A stretch of 64,000 nt of DNA. Origin: Azospirillum brasilense. GTDB lineage: Bacteria; Pseudomonadota; Alphaproteobacteria; Azospirillales; Azospirillaceae. Numbering within the stretch: position 1 is the stretch's first letter; each line of letters begins with the position of its first letter. The notes under the pieces are model-generated. The model ran no database searches. It saw nothing but the letters and a program-made list of their open reading frames with translations, and was not told the origin of the DNA. The DNA is taken from positions 375,001-439,000 of the forward strand of contig NZ_CP032345.1 of assembly GCF_005222205.1 (NCBI RefSeq), read 5' to 3'. Shown here piece after piece: positions 9,048 to 17,832 of the stretch. A program made the translations under genes and the position numbers.

Positions 9048-9380
9048 ATGTCCCTCGACCTGCCCCCGGTGTTCCGCCACCACGTCTTCTGTTGCTCCCA
9101 GCAGCGCCCGCCCGGCCACCCGCGCGGGAGCTGCGCGGCGAAGAACGCCCACCCGCTGTGGGAGCAGCTCGGCCAGCGCATCCAGGCCAAGGGGCTGCTG
9201 GACGTCGGCATGGCCTGGACCGGCTGCCTCGGCTTCTGCTCCGCCGGGCCACTGATGGTGGTCTATCCGGAGGGCCTGTGGTACCGCCCGGAAACGCCCG
9301 CCGACATCGACGAGATCGTCGACTCGCACCTCGTCAACAACACGCCGGTCGAACGGCTAGTGATGGTGCTGACTCGCTGA
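9048..9380 (+). CDS. Thioredoxin-like [2Fe-2S] ferredoxin
   Basis: A 110-residue protein with the Cys pattern of thioredoxin-fold [2Fe-2S] ferredoxins (the Shethna/NuoE-like family). There is a first cluster CCSQQRPPGHPRGSC and a second GCLGFCSAGP, followed by VVYPEGLWYRPETPADIDEIVDSHL, which is characteristic of the family. It is probably a soluble electron carrier; the partner is unknown. I chose the ATG at 9048 because GGAG sits six bases upstream; the earlier ATG at 9036 overlaps that element. It follows egtB by 83 bp on the same strand and converges on the nicotinate phosphoribosyltransferase gene. Confidence 0.85.
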   Translation: MSLDLPPVFRHHVFCCSQQRPPGHPRGSCAAKNAHPLWEQLGQRIQAKGLLDVGMAWTGCLGFCSAGPLMVVYPEGLWYRPETPADIDEIVDSHLVNNTPVERLVMVLTR

Positions 9381-9401
9381 ACACAAAAGCTGAACGCAGA
9401 A

Positions 9402-9431
9402 GCCCCTCCGCGGCGCGGCCGGCGGAGGGGC
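9402..9431. terminator. Bidirectional hairpin between convergent genes
   Basis: GCCCCTCCGC and GCGGAGGGGC form a perfect 10-bp stem around a 10-base GC-rich loop. It lies between the ferredoxin stop (9380) and the stop of the convergent gene at 9455. Only short T runs flank it. Confidence 0.55.
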
Positions 9432-9454
9432 GTTCTTCGTGCGGACCGACGATG

Positions 9455-10618
9455 CTACTTGCGGAACAGGAACTCGCGGCCGACCTTCACGCGCTTCTCG
9501 CCGTCGTACTCGATGATGTCGGCGGTGGCGTAGGTCTCGGTCCAGCGCTCGGGCAGATAGCTGCCGGTGCCGATGATGTCGACGGGGGCGTTGGCCTCCG
9601 CCATCAGGCGGCACTTCGCCGGGCCGAAGCCGGAGCTGGCGACGATCTTCACCGCCGGGAATCCGGCCTCGTCCAGCTTCTCGCGCATGAAATGGATCGC
9701 CGCGGCCGACACGCCGGTGCCGATCAGGTAGCGGAGCTGCGTCTCGTCGCGGTAGCCGCGGATGGAATGGGGCGCGTGCCGCTCCAGCACGGCGTAGGAG
9801 CCCGGCGGGTCCAGCCCCTCCAGGAAGCGCCCGCCCGGCGTGTCGAGCCGCACCGCCAGCTTGCCTTGGGCGGCGAGGCCGGGGAAGCGGCGGCAGACCT
9901 CCAGCGCGTCGGTCACCTCGCGCCCGAAGTAATCGACCAGGACGGTCAGCGGCAGCTCGGGGAAGGTCTCGTGGAACATCTCTGCCGCCCGCACGGTCGA
10001 ACCGGCATAGCCGATCAGCGCGTGCGGCATCGTCCCCATGCCCTTCTTCTGGCCGAAGAAATGGGCGGTGGCGTCGGTGGCGTTGCCGATGAAGCCCTTG
10101 GCGCCAACCTTGCGCTTCGCCCGGTCCGACCCGACCGAGGCGGCGTAGGCCATCATCTCCTCCATCTCCGTGCCGGCGCAGTGGCGCGCCTCCATGGCGA
10201 GGAAGGCGGTCTTCGGCAGGTCGGCGCACATGGTGAAGGCGTTGTAGGCGCCGACGCAGGCGGGGCCGAGCTTCTGCAGGATGATCGTCTCGGTGTCGAC
10301 CAGATGGTAGAAGGAGCCGGTGATGTAGAGGATCGGCTCGCCCGCACCGACCCACTTTCCTTCCGGATAGTTCAGGACGATGTCGAGGTCGAACCCGCGC
10401 TCCCGCGCCACCGCCTCCAGCCATTCGATGGCGAGTCGCGGCGCGCAGACCACCGGGCGGCGCATGAAGATGGCGTAGGTGACCTTCTTGTCACCGAATT
10501 TCCCGACCGCCTCCTTGGTCCGCTTGAAATAGGTGTCGGTCCATTCGGTGATGGCCGACGCGGGCGGATGGTTGGCGGGCGCGTGACTGGCCGGCGGCTG
10601 GTTCCTGGTCTCGTCCAT
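9455..10618 (-). CDS. pncB: Nicotinate phosphoribosyltransferase
   Basis: A 387-residue protein of the NAPRTase family. It opens with TEWTDTYFKRT and continues with the phosphoribosyltransferase core (ETIILQKLGPACVGAYNAF, ARHCAGTEMEEMMAYAASVGSD, IGNATDATAHFFG, VDYFGREVTDALEV, IVASSGFGP). The enzyme converts nicotinate and PRPP to nicotinate mononucleotide in NAD salvage. The ATG at 10618 was chosen because AAGGAC lies a few bases upstream; a longer reading frame to 10681 has no matching sequence. No NAD-biosynthesis neighbours are present. Confidence 0.87.
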   Translation of the reverse strand: MDETRNQPPASHAPANHPPASAITEWTDTYFKRTKEAVGKFGDKKVTYAIFMRRPVVCAPRLAIEWLEAVARERGFDLDIVLNYPEGKWVGAGEPILYITGSFYHLVDTETIILQKLGPACVGAYNAFTMCADLPKTAFLAMEARHCAGTEMEEMMAYAASVGSDRAKRKVGAKGFIGNATDATAHFFGQKKGMGTMPHALIGYAGSTVRAAEMFHETFPELPLTVLVDYFGREVTDALEVCRRFPGLAAQGKLAVRLDTPGGRFLEGLDPPGSYAVLERHAPHSIRGYRDETQLRYLIGTGVSAAAIHFMREKLDEAGFPAVKIVASSGFGPAKCRLMAEANAPVDIIGTGSYLPERWTETYATADIIEYDGEKRVKVGREFLFRK

Positions 10619-10981
10619 GGCGATGTCCTTGTCTTCCCGCTCTTGCCCTTCGCGACGGTCACGTCCGGAGGCCGCCCCCACCGCGGGAACGGCAATCCGA
10701 TAGAGAAACCAGCATTATACGCCCCGGCCCTCCGGTGGAAGAGGCTTCATCCGCGACGGTCCACCGCCGCAAGCAACGGTGATTTACCGAAAATACGCTA
10801 TGAAATCCGGCGCGTTTCAAACGCAAAGAAGATGAGAAGAAATGCGCAGTTCCTCGCTGTAATGCTCCGTCACCAAAAAGTATAAAATACCTGTATTTGA
10901 CGCCTTCCCTTTATCCATCCACCATGCAGTCAAGAACAGGCGCCACACCCCTTCGGCGCCGGAAAAAGCGACGAGGTCGGC
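10619..10981. other. Intergenic region, divergent promoters expected
   Basis: I see no gene in these 363 bases. The middle part (about 10720-10910) is AT-richer than its surroundings and must hold the promoters of the NAPRTase gene (minus) and the FliL-like gene (plus). Apparent long minus-strand reading frames here are shadows. Confidence 0.5.
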
Positions 10982-11479
10982 ATGAGCCGGACAATCCGCC
11001 AGAACGCGCCGAACATTGCAGCGGCCCCCTCGACGCTGGATCGCCTGGGCCGCCGGGTGGTGGTCGGGCTTCTCTGCACCATGGCCGGGCTGGCCGCCGC
11101 GGGCACCGGCGGGGCCTTCCTGCTGAAGCCCGGCACGGCGCAGGCCGGGCGTGTGGTCGGGGACACGCTGCGCACCGCCGCCAACTACGCGCGGCTGCCG
11201 GCGATGATCTTCACGCTGAGCGACGGCGACCGGCTGCGTGAGCTGCGCGTCCGCGTGGTGCTCGACATGGAGCCGACCGCCCCGGTCAAGACGGTTGAAA
11301 GCTACGGGCCGCGCATCGCCAGCGCCATGACCAACGTGATGCTGGACACCGACCCCGGCGAACTGCGCGGGCGCAACGGCGCCTTCTACGTCAAGGACGC
11401 GGTGATGCGCACCGCCAGCAAGGAACTCGGCGCGATGAAGATCCGGCAGGTGCTGGTCCAGGAACTCGTCATGCGCTGA
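10982..11479 (+). CDS. FliL-like flagellar basal-body-associated protein
   Basis: A 165-residue protein with one N-terminal membrane segment (VVVGLLCTMAGLAAAGTGGAFLL). Its periplasmic domain resembles FliL: MIFTLSDGDRLRELRVRVVLDME, then a tail ending in KIRQVLVQELVMR. FliL supports stator function in the flagellar motor. No other flagellar gene is adjacent, so this is an orphan copy; a second FliL-like protein lies at 17239-17691 with the same layout and a related C-terminus. Start ATG has GAGG about 7 bases upstream. Assignment rests on architecture and short motifs, so function is moderately certain. Confidence 0.65.
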   Translation: MSRTIRQNAPNIAAAPSTLDRLGRRVVVGLLCTMAGLAAAGTGGAFLLKPGTAQAGRVVGDTLRTAANYARLPAMIFTLSDGDRLRELRVRVVLDMEPTAPVKTVESYGPRIASAMTNVMLDTDPGELRGRNGAFYVKDAVMRTASKELGAMKIRQVLVQELVMR

Positions 11480-11591
11480 CGGAAGGCCAGCCCGCCGCCC
11501 CGATCCGGCGCCTCGGCCAACGCTCGACAGGCGTGCCGGAATGGGGAACACTCCTGTCCCGTTCGGATCTTGGGATTGCAAGGAGACGGCC

Positions 11592-12944
11592 GTGGCCGAG
11601 TTCGATTTCGACCTGTTCACCATCGGTGCCGGCTCCGGCGGCGTCGCGGCCAGCCGGCGGGCCGCGTCCATGGGGGCCAAGGTCGCCATCTGCGAAGGCA
11701 GCCGGGTCGGCGGCACCTGCGTCATCCGCGGCTGCGTGCCGAAGAAGCTGCTGGTCTACGCCGCCCAGTTCCGCGACGCCTTCGAGGATTCCAGCGCCTA
11801 TGGCTGGTCCACCACCATGCCGGCCTTCGACTGGGCGACGCTGATCGGGCGCAAGGACGCCGAGATCGACCGGCTGAACGGCATCTACATCAAGATGCTG
11901 GAGAACTCCGGCGTCACCCTGCACACCGGCTTCGGGCGGCTGATCGACCGCCACACGGTGGAGGTGGCGAACAAGCGCTACACCGCCAAGAACATCCTGG
12001 TCGCCACCGGCGGCTGGCCGGCCCTCCCCAAGATTCCGGGCATCGAGCACGCCGTCACCTCCAACGAGGCGCTGCAGCTCGGCACCCTGCCCCACTCCGT
12101 CATCATCCTGGGCGGCGGCTACATCGCCGTCGAGTTCGCCGGGATCTTCCGGGGCCTGGGCGCCGAGGTCACGATCATGATCCGCGGCGAGGAGCTGCTG
12201 AACGGCTTCGACGACGACATCCGCGTCGCGCTGGCCCAGGAGATGCGCAAGCGCGGCATCACCATCCTCACCCGCACCCAGCCGGTGAAGGTGGAGGAAG
12301 GCCCCGGCGGCTTCACCGTCACCGACCAGTTGGGGCGGGAGCATTCCGCCGGCCTCGTCATGGCGGCGACCGGGCGCCGGCCGAACACGCGCGACCTCGG
12401 GCTGGAGGCCGCCGGCGTCGCGCTGGACGACGCCGGGGCGATCCGGGTGGACGAGTATTCGCGCACCAGCGTGGACAACATCTTCGCCGTCGGCGACGTG
12501 ACCGACCGCATGGCCCTGACCCCCGTCGCCATCGCCGAGGGGCGCGCCTTCGTGGAGACGCTGTTCAACGACAACCCGACCAGCATCAGCTACGCCAACA
12601 TCCCGACCGCCGTCTTCTCCATCCCGCCGCTCGGCACCGTCGGCCTGACCGAGGCGGAGGCGCGGGCGAAATTCGCAACGGTGGACATCTACAAGGCCGG
12701 CTTCCGCCCGATGAAGCACACCATGTCGGGCCGCGACGAGCGCGTCCTGATGAAGCTGGTCGTGGACGGCGAGAGCCAGCGCGTGCTCGGCTGCCACATG
12801 ATGGGCATGGACGCGCCGGAGATCGTCCAGGGGCTGGGCATCGCCCTGAACTGCGGCGCCACAAAGAGAGATTTCGACCGCACCATCGCCCTCCATCCGT
12901 CTACCGCGGAGGAGTTCGTCCTGATGCGCGAGAAGGTGTCCTGA
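11592..12944 (+). CDS. gor: Glutathione-disulfide reductase
   Basis: A 450-residue flavoprotein, the usual length. It shows the FAD-binding GAGSGGVAASRRAA, the redox-active Cys pair in GGTCVIRGCVPKK (C-x4-C), the NADP-binding IILGGGYIAVEFAG, the second FAD motif IFAVGDVTDR, and the C-terminal catalytic HPSTAEEFV with its His-Glu pair. It reduces glutathione disulfide with NADPH. The GTG at 11592 has AAGGAG six bases upstream; longer starts are unlikely. It precedes the manganese catalase gene by 167 bp, suggesting a shared role in peroxide defence. Confidence 0.95.
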   Translation: MAEFDFDLFTIGAGSGGVAASRRAASMGAKVAICEGSRVGGTCVIRGCVPKKLLVYAAQFRDAFEDSSAYGWSTTMPAFDWATLIGRKDAEIDRLNGIYIKMLENSGVTLHTGFGRLIDRHTVEVANKRYTAKNILVATGGWPALPKIPGIEHAVTSNEALQLGTLPHSVIILGGGYIAVEFAGIFRGLGAEVTIMIRGEELLNGFDDDIRVALAQEMRKRGITILTRTQPVKVEEGPGGFTVTDQLGREHSAGLVMAATGRRPNTRDLGLEAAGVALDDAGAIRVDEYSRTSVDNIFAVGDVTDRMALTPVAIAEGRAFVETLFNDNPTSISYANIPTAVFSIPPLGTVGLTEAEARAKFATVDIYKAGFRPMKHTMSGRDERVLMKLVVDGESQRVLGCHMMGMDAPEIVQGLGIALNCGATKRDFDRTIALHPSTAEEFVLMREKVS

Positions 12945-13038
12945 CGATCGGACATAAAACCAAAGGTCAGGAGCCCGATTTCCTGGAACGCTTCTAATAA
13001 GCCTGTGTTGAGGGCACACGACGATGGCGGCGGTGATA

Positions 13039-13058
13039 GGGGGTGCTCCAGCACCCCC
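13039..13058 (+). other. Hairpin in the gor to Mn-catalase spacer
   Basis: GGGGGTGC and GCACCCCC pair around a TCCA loop, extendable by one more base pair. No T run follows, so it is not a classical terminator. It could be a 5' leader structure of the catalase mRNA or a processing site. Confidence 0.35.
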
Positions 13059-13111
13059 GCGGAACCCGCCGCCTTCCATCCTTCATCAAGGCTCCCGGAG
13101 GGCTCCTACGC

Positions 13112-14008
13112 ATGTTCATGCACAACAAGAACCTGATGTACACCGTCCGCGTCGCCGAACCGGACCCGAAGCTGGCCAGCCTGATGCTGGAACAGTTCGG
13201 CGGACCCCAGGGCGAGTTGGCGGCGGCCCTGCGCTACTTCACGCAGGGGCTGGCCGACGAGGACCCGGGCCGCAAGGACATGCTGATCGACATCGCGACC
13301 GAGGAACTGAGCCATCTGGAGATCATCGGCAGCATCGTCGCCATGCTGACCAAGGGCGTGAAGGGCAAGCTGGCCGAGGGCGCCGAGGAAGTCACCGACC
13401 TCTACGCCGACATTGCCAAGGGCAACGGCAGCCACACGCTGGCCCTGCTCTACGGCGGCGGCCCGGCGCTGACCAACTCCGCGGGGCAGCTCTGGAACGC
13501 CGGCTACATCGACAGCATCGGCGAGCCGACCGCCGACCTGCGCTCCAACATCGCCGCGGAATCGCGGGCCAAGATCATCTACGAGCGCCTCATCAACATC
13601 ACCCCGGACCCGGGCGTCAAGGACGCGCTGACCTTCCTGATGACTCGTGAGGTGGCGCACCAGAAGATGTTCGAGAAGGCGCTCTACTCGATCGACAACA
13701 ACTTCCCGCCGGGCAAGCTGCCGGGCAACCCCGAATACACCGACAAGTACTACAACATGAGCCAGGGCGACGGCGAAATGCGCGGCCCGTGGAACCAGGG
13801 CGAGCAGTGGGAGTTCGTGAATGTCACCCCCGACCAGGGCCCGGTCAGCGGCGGCGACGGCAACCCCTCGGTCCGGCTGGCGGCCGAAGAGATGAAGGCC
13901 GTCAACGAGGCCGCCAAGCGCACCATGTCGCGCACCGACGTGAACCCGGTGACGGGTGCCGACCTCGGCGCCGGCCCCGGTTCCGGCAAGATGACCCCGG
14001 TGAAGTAA
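13112..14008 (+). CDS. Manganese (non-haem) catalase
   Basis: A 298-residue dimanganese catalase with the ferritin-like four-helix bundle. Visible metal ligands include Glu of GGPQGELAAALRYF, the EELSHLEIIG pair, and later AESRAKIIYERLIN and TREVAHQKMFEKAL (His-containing). Family members of this length dismutate hydrogen peroxide, often in the cytosol. The C-terminal ~80 residues are a flexible Gly/Pro-rich extension usual for the family. The ATG at 13112 is preceded by GGAGGG. It follows gor. Confidence 0.93.
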   Translation: MFMHNKNLMYTVRVAEPDPKLASLMLEQFGGPQGELAAALRYFTQGLADEDPGRKDMLIDIATEELSHLEIIGSIVAMLTKGVKGKLAEGAEEVTDLYADIAKGNGSHTLALLYGGGPALTNSAGQLWNAGYIDSIGEPTADLRSNIAAESRAKIIYERLINITPDPGVKDALTFLMTREVAHQKMFEKALYSIDNNFPPGKLPGNPEYTDKYYNMSQGDGEMRGPWNQGEQWEFVNVTPDQGPVSGGDGNPSVRLAAEEMKAVNEAAKRTMSRTDVNPVTGADLGAGPGSGKMTPVK

Positions 14009-14017
14009 CGTACCGAT

Positions 14018-14149
14018 CCCCCCTCTCCCCCCTGGGGAGAGGGCTGGGGTGAGGGGGCGCCCGCCAGGGCGTCCACGCTCTGCAATGAGACGACGTGATC
14101 GGCCTCACGGCCGCCCCCTCATCCTGACCTTCTCCCCGGGGGGAGAAGG
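14018..14149. repeat. Nested palindromic extragenic repeat
   Basis: Two perfect 10-bp hairpins are enclosed in a longer inverted repeat. The first is CCCTCTCCCC/GGGGAGAGGG (14021-14043) and the second CCTTCTCCCC/GGGGAGAAGG (14128-14149). The outer arms are GAGGGGGCG (14051-14059) and CGCCCCCTC (14112-14120). It fills the space between the stops of the convergent catalase and AmpG genes and could terminate both. Similar C/G-rich palindromes occur at 17124-17222 and 63196-63224. Confidence 0.6.
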
Positions 14150-14151
14150 AA

Positions 14152-15495
14152 TCAGGCCTTCACCACCGCCTCGTCCCGCCTTGGCCGCGTCATCAGCCAA
14201 AGCAGAACCAGCAGCCCGGGCACCGCCCCGCCGGTGGACAGCAGGAAGAAGCTGCTCCAGTCCATCCGCTCGGCCAGCCAGCCCGACGAGGCACCGAACA
14301 GGTCCCCGCCCAGCTTGTAGAAGCTGCTGAGCAGCGCGTATTGCGTGGCCGTGTAGGCTGTGTTGCACAGGCTGGACAGATAGGCGACGAAGGCCGCCGT
14401 CGCGATGCCGCCGCAGACATTCTCCAGCGCCACCGTCACCGCCAGCGCCGACACGTCGTGCCCGACCTGCGCCAGCATGACGTAGCCGAGGTTGGACAGC
14501 ATCTGCATCAGCCCGCCGACCAGCAGACCGCGCAGCACGCCAACACGCCCGACGAGCACGCCGCCGATCAGCCCGCCGATGATCGTCGCCCACAGGCCGA
14601 ACAGCTTGGTGACGTTGGCGATCTCCGTCTTTTCGAAGCCGAGATCGACGTAGAAGGGCGCCGACATCACCCCCGCCAGCACGTCCCCCAGCTTGTAGCA
14701 GGCGATGAACAGCAGGACCGCCGCCCAGGCCGGGCGCGTCATGAACTCCACGAAGGGCGCCACGACGGCGCCGTACACCCAGGCCAGCAGGTCCGCCTTC
14801 CAGCCGGTCAGATGCGGGCGCGCGGCCAGCCAGTCGGCCACATGCTGCTCCCGCGCCTTCGACTCCGCGGTGTCCGCGACCTTCGGCTCGCGGTTCAGCA
14901 GGATTGTCACCATGCCGACCGCGACCAGCCCGGCCATGACGTAGTAGGCGATGTGCCAGCCGAAGAACTCCGCGAGGTACAGCGCCCCCGCCCCCGCCGC
15001 CAGCATGCCGAAGCGGTAGCCGAGCACGAGGATGGCCGCACCGGCGGCCTGCTGGTGCTCCTCCAGCACCTCGACGCGGTAGGCGTCGACCACGATGTCC
15101 TGGCTGGCCGAGAAGAAGGCCACCACCACGGCCAGCATGGCGGTCCACCACAGGTCGGTGACCGGGTTGGTGCTGCCCAGCCCGATCAGGGCCGCCATCA
15201 GCCCGGCCTGCGCCACCAGGGCCCAGCCGCGCCGCCGCCCGAACAGCCGCGTCATCACCGGCAGGCGCAGCCGGTCGATCAGCGGCGCCCAGACGAACTT
15301 CAGCGCGTAGGGCATGGTGACCAGCGCGAACAGGCCGATGGCCGTCTTGCTGATGCCGCCCTCGCGCAGCCAGACCGACAGGGTGGACCCGGTCAGCGCC
15401 AGCGGCAGCCCTTCGGAAAAGCCGAGGAACAGAATGGCCAGAACGCGCCGGTCAAGATAGACGGAGGCCGCCTGACCCCAGGAGGATGGTTTCAC
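14152..15495 (-). CDS. ampG: AmpG-like MFS permease (muropeptide transporter family)
   Basis: A 447-residue major-facilitator protein with about 12 membrane segments. The N-terminal family signature is present (GFSEGLPLALTGSTLSVWLREGGI and KFVWAPLIDRLRLP), along with SASQDIVVDAYRVE, typical of AmpG. AmpG imports anhydro-muropeptides for cell-wall recycling and can influence beta-lactamase induction. The GTG at 15495 was chosen because GGAAGGG lies 8 bases upstream; the longer frame to 15594 adds a basic segment unlike the family. It diverges from the DAHP synthase gene. No ampD or ampR is nearby. Confidence 0.85.
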   Translation of the reverse strand: MKPSSWGQAASVYLDRRVLAILFLGFSEGLPLALTGSTLSVWLREGGISKTAIGLFALVTMPYALKFVWAPLIDRLRLPVMTRLFGRRRGWALVAQAGLMAALIGLGSTNPVTDLWWTAMLAVVVAFFSASQDIVVDAYRVEVLEEHQQAAGAAILVLGYRFGMLAAGAGALYLAEFFGWHIAYYVMAGLVAVGMVTILLNREPKVADTAESKAREQHVADWLAARPHLTGWKADLLAWVYGAVVAPFVEFMTRPAWAAVLLFIACYKLGDVLAGVMSAPFYVDLGFEKTEIANVTKLFGLWATIIGGLIGGVLVGRVGVLRGLLVGGLMQMLSNLGYVMLAQVGHDVSALAVTVALENVCGGIATAAFVAYLSSLCNTAYTATQYALLSSFYKLGGDLFGASSGWLAERMDWSSFFLLSTGGAVPGLLVLLWLMTRPRRDEAVVKA

Positions 15496-15712
15496 CCGCT
15501 CAACCCTTCCGCACACCTGCGTAACCGTCTGTATAGGCCCAGGCCGGACGCCCCGGCCAGCGCGCTTTTTCGGGCGCCGCGCCGCATCATCCATTGCGGA
15601 AGTTGCGGTCGAAACTATGGAAAAATTTCCCGGCGAACGCTATACAGAGTACCCCTCCGGCCGTCATCCGGCCGGCTGGAGGAACCCTTAGCACAAGGAA
15701 AGAGCGGGCGTC

Positions 15713-17098
15713 ATGGTTGAGCGTTGGTCCCCCGACAGTTGGAGGTCGAAGCCGGCGAAGCAGCTTCCGACCTATCCGGACCCGTCCAAGGTCGAAGCGG
15801 TGGAGCAGCGCCTGTCCTCCTATCCCCCGCTCGTCTTCGCCGGCGAGGCGCGCCGGCTGAAGGACAGCCTTGCCGCCGCCGCCGCCGGCAACGCCTTCCT
15901 GCTGCAGGGCGGCGACTGCGCGGAGAGTTTCGCGGAGTTCCACCCGAACAACATCCGCGACACCTTCCGCGTCCTGCTGCAGATGGCCGTCGTGCTGACC
16001 TTCGGCGCCGCCATCCCGGTGGTCAAGGTGGGCCGCATGGCCGGGCAGTTCGCCAAGCCGCGCTCCGCCGACACCGAGGTGCTGGAGGGGGTCGAGCTTC
16101 CGTCCTACCGTGGCGACATCATCAACGGCTTCGACTTCACGCCGGACGCCCGCGTTCCCGACCCGGAGCGCATGATGCAGGCCTACACCCAGGCCGCCGC
16201 CACGCTGAACCTGCTGCGCGCCTTCTCACAGGGCGGCTACGCCGACTTGCACAAGGTGCACCAGTGGACGCTGGGCTTCGTCGAGCGCTCCCCCGCCGGT
16301 GAGCAGTTCCGCGAGATCGCCAACCGGCTGGACGAGACGCTGGGCTTCATGGCGGCCTGCGGCATCACCGCCCAGACCACTCCGCAGATCCGCGAGACCG
16401 AGTTCTTCACCAGCCACGAGGCGCTCCTGCTGCCGTTCGAGCAGGCGATGACCCGCGTCGACAGCACCACCGGCGACTGGTACGACGTGTCGGCCCACAT
16501 GCTGTGGATCGGCGACCGCACCCGCCAGCCGGACGGCGCCCACGTCGAGTTCCTGCGCGGCGTGAAAAACCCGATCGGCCTGAAGTGCGGCCCGACGACC
16601 GACCCGGACGAGCTGATCCGCCTGATCGACCTGCTCAACCCGACCAACGAGCCGGGCCGCCTGACCCTGATCGTCCGCATGGGCGCCGACAAGGTGGCGG
16701 AGAAGTTCCCGCCCCTGCTGCGCAAGGTGCAGCGCGAGGGCCGCGTCGTCGTCTGGTCCAGCGACCCGATGCACGGCAACACCGTCAAGTCCTCCAGCGG
16801 CTACAAGACCCGCCCGGTGGAGAAGGTGCTGTCGGAGGCGCGCGACTTCTTCGCGGTGCACGAGGCCGAGGGCACCCACGCCGGCGGCGTCCATTTCGAG
16901 CTGACCGGCCAGGACGTGACGGAGTGCACGGGCGGCGCCCAGGCGATCACCGACCACAAGCTGGCGCTGCGCTACCACACCGCCTGCGACCCGCGGCTGA
17001 ACGCCAGCCAGGCGCTGGAGCTGGCCTTCCTGCTGGCCGAAGAGCTGAAGCGCGCCCGCCTGAAGCGCGACGCCGACCGCCGCGCGGCGGCGGAGTAA
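15713..17098 (+). CDS. Class II 3-deoxy-7-phosphoheptulonate (DAHP) synthase
   Basis: A 461-residue plant-type (class II) DAHP synthase. It starts with [19 protein letters not shown] and continues with [14 protein letters not shown] (metal-binding Cys), [61 protein letters not shown] and [15 protein letters not shown]. It condenses phosphoenolpyruvate with erythrose-4-phosphate, the first step of the shikimate pathway. The ATG has AGGAAAG upstream. It stands alone, flanked by an extragenic palindrome downstream. Confidence 0.96.
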   Translation: MVERWSPDSWRSKPAKQLPTYPDPSKVEAVEQRLSSYPPLVFAGEARRLKDSLAAAAAGNAFLLQGGDCAESFAEFHPNNIRDTFRVLLQMAVVLTFGAAIPVVKVGRMAGQFAKPRSADTEVLEGVELPSYRGDIINGFDFTPDARVPDPERMMQAYTQAAATLNLLRAFSQGGYADLHKVHQWTLGFVERSPAGEQFREIANRLDETLGFMAACGITAQTTPQIRETEFFTSHEALLLPFEQAMTRVDSTTGDWYDVSAHMLWIGDRTRQPDGAHVEFLRGVKNPIGLKCGPTTDPDELIRLIDLLNPTNEPGRLTLIVRMGADKVAEKFPPLLRKVQREGRVVVWSSDPMHGNTVKSSSGYKTRPVEKVLSEARDFFAVHEAEGTHAGGVHFELTGQDVTECTGGAQAITDHKLALRYHTACDPRLNASQALELAFLLAEELKRARLKRDADRRAAAE

Positions 17099-17123
17099 GG
17101 CGTTTTCCTGGGGACACTGCTGC

Positions 17124-17222
17124 CCCCACCCCGGCCCTCCCCCGCTTTCGCAGGGGAGGGTGCCTTCTGCGAAGCGGCGTCCGTTCCCTCCCCTGCGAAG
17201 CGGGGGAGGGTTAGGGAGGGGG
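17124..17222. repeat. Large palindromic extragenic repeat
   Basis: The left arm (17135-17160) and right arm (17186-17210) are reverse complements of each other except for one inserted base. Each arm is itself a short C-rich/G-rich hairpin around GCTTTCGC or GCGAAGC. Outer C-rich and G-rich ends extend the pairing. It lies between the stops of the DAHP synthase gene and the convergent FliL-like gene. Confidence 0.6.
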
Positions 17223-17238
17223 CAAGCGGTTCGAGCGC

Positions 17239-17691
17239 TTAGCGCACCACCATCCGCTCCAGGAGCACCTCGCGCACGCGGATGGCCTGCGCCTCGCGCT
17301 TCATCACGCTCGCCACGGTGCTTTTGATCAGGTTGGCGCCTTCGGCCCCGCTCAACTGGGCTGGCTCGATCTGGCGCAGCCGGTCGGCCATCTGGTCGGC
17401 GATGCGCGGGACGAAGGGCGTGGCCGGGTTCGGATCCCCGGTGGGCTCGATCTCCAGCAGCACGCGGATGTCCACCAGACGCGCGTCGCTGCCGCCCAGC
17501 GTGAAGGTCATCGTCGGCAGGGACGCGTAGGTCTTCTGCGCCTTGCGGTCGCCACCGGCGCTGCGGGCGCCCGATTTGCCGGACACCACGGTCCAGGTGC
17601 CCAGGGCGGCGAGCAGGACCAGGGCCACCGCGATGAGGATGGGCATCAACGACACCGATTCCCCATCGGAACGCCGCAGCAGGAACCGCAC
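17239..17691 (-). CDS. FliL-like membrane-anchored protein
   Basis: A 150-residue protein with one N-terminal membrane segment (PILIAVALVLLAALGTWTVV). The periplasmic domain resembles the protein at 10982: TMTFTLGGSDARLVDIRVLLEIEP and the C-terminal IRVREVLLERMVVR. This matches the FliL family layout. The start is GTG with a GGGGGAAAGG ribosome binding site. No flagellar genes flank it, so its role in the motor is inferred only from family resemblance. Confidence 0.65.
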   Translation of the reverse strand: MRFLLRRSDGESVSLMPILIAVALVLLAALGTWTVVSGKSGARSAGGDRKAQKTYASLPTMTFTLGGSDARLVDIRVLLEIEPTGDPNPATPFVPRIADQMADRLRQIEPAQLSGAEGANLIKSTVASVMKREAQAIRVREVLLERMVVR

Positions 17692-17760
17692 CGGGCTGCC
17701 TTTCCCCCATCATTCCCCTGATGGGGGCATGGGTAAATTTAACGATGATTTATACTAGAT

Positions 17761-17810
17761 AAAAAAGCGGGACCGGTCAAAGCGCGTCGCGCGACCGGCC
17801 CCGCTTTTTT
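17761..17810. terminator. Bidirectional rho-independent terminator
   Basis: AAAAAAGCGGG-A-CCGGTC pairs with GACCGG-C-CCCGCTTTTTT across a loop, giving T runs on both strands. It lies just downstream of the succinate-semialdehyde dehydrogenase stop (17833, minus strand). Confidence 0.85.
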
Positions 17811-17832
17811 ACTTGAAATCAGCGACTGAAGC

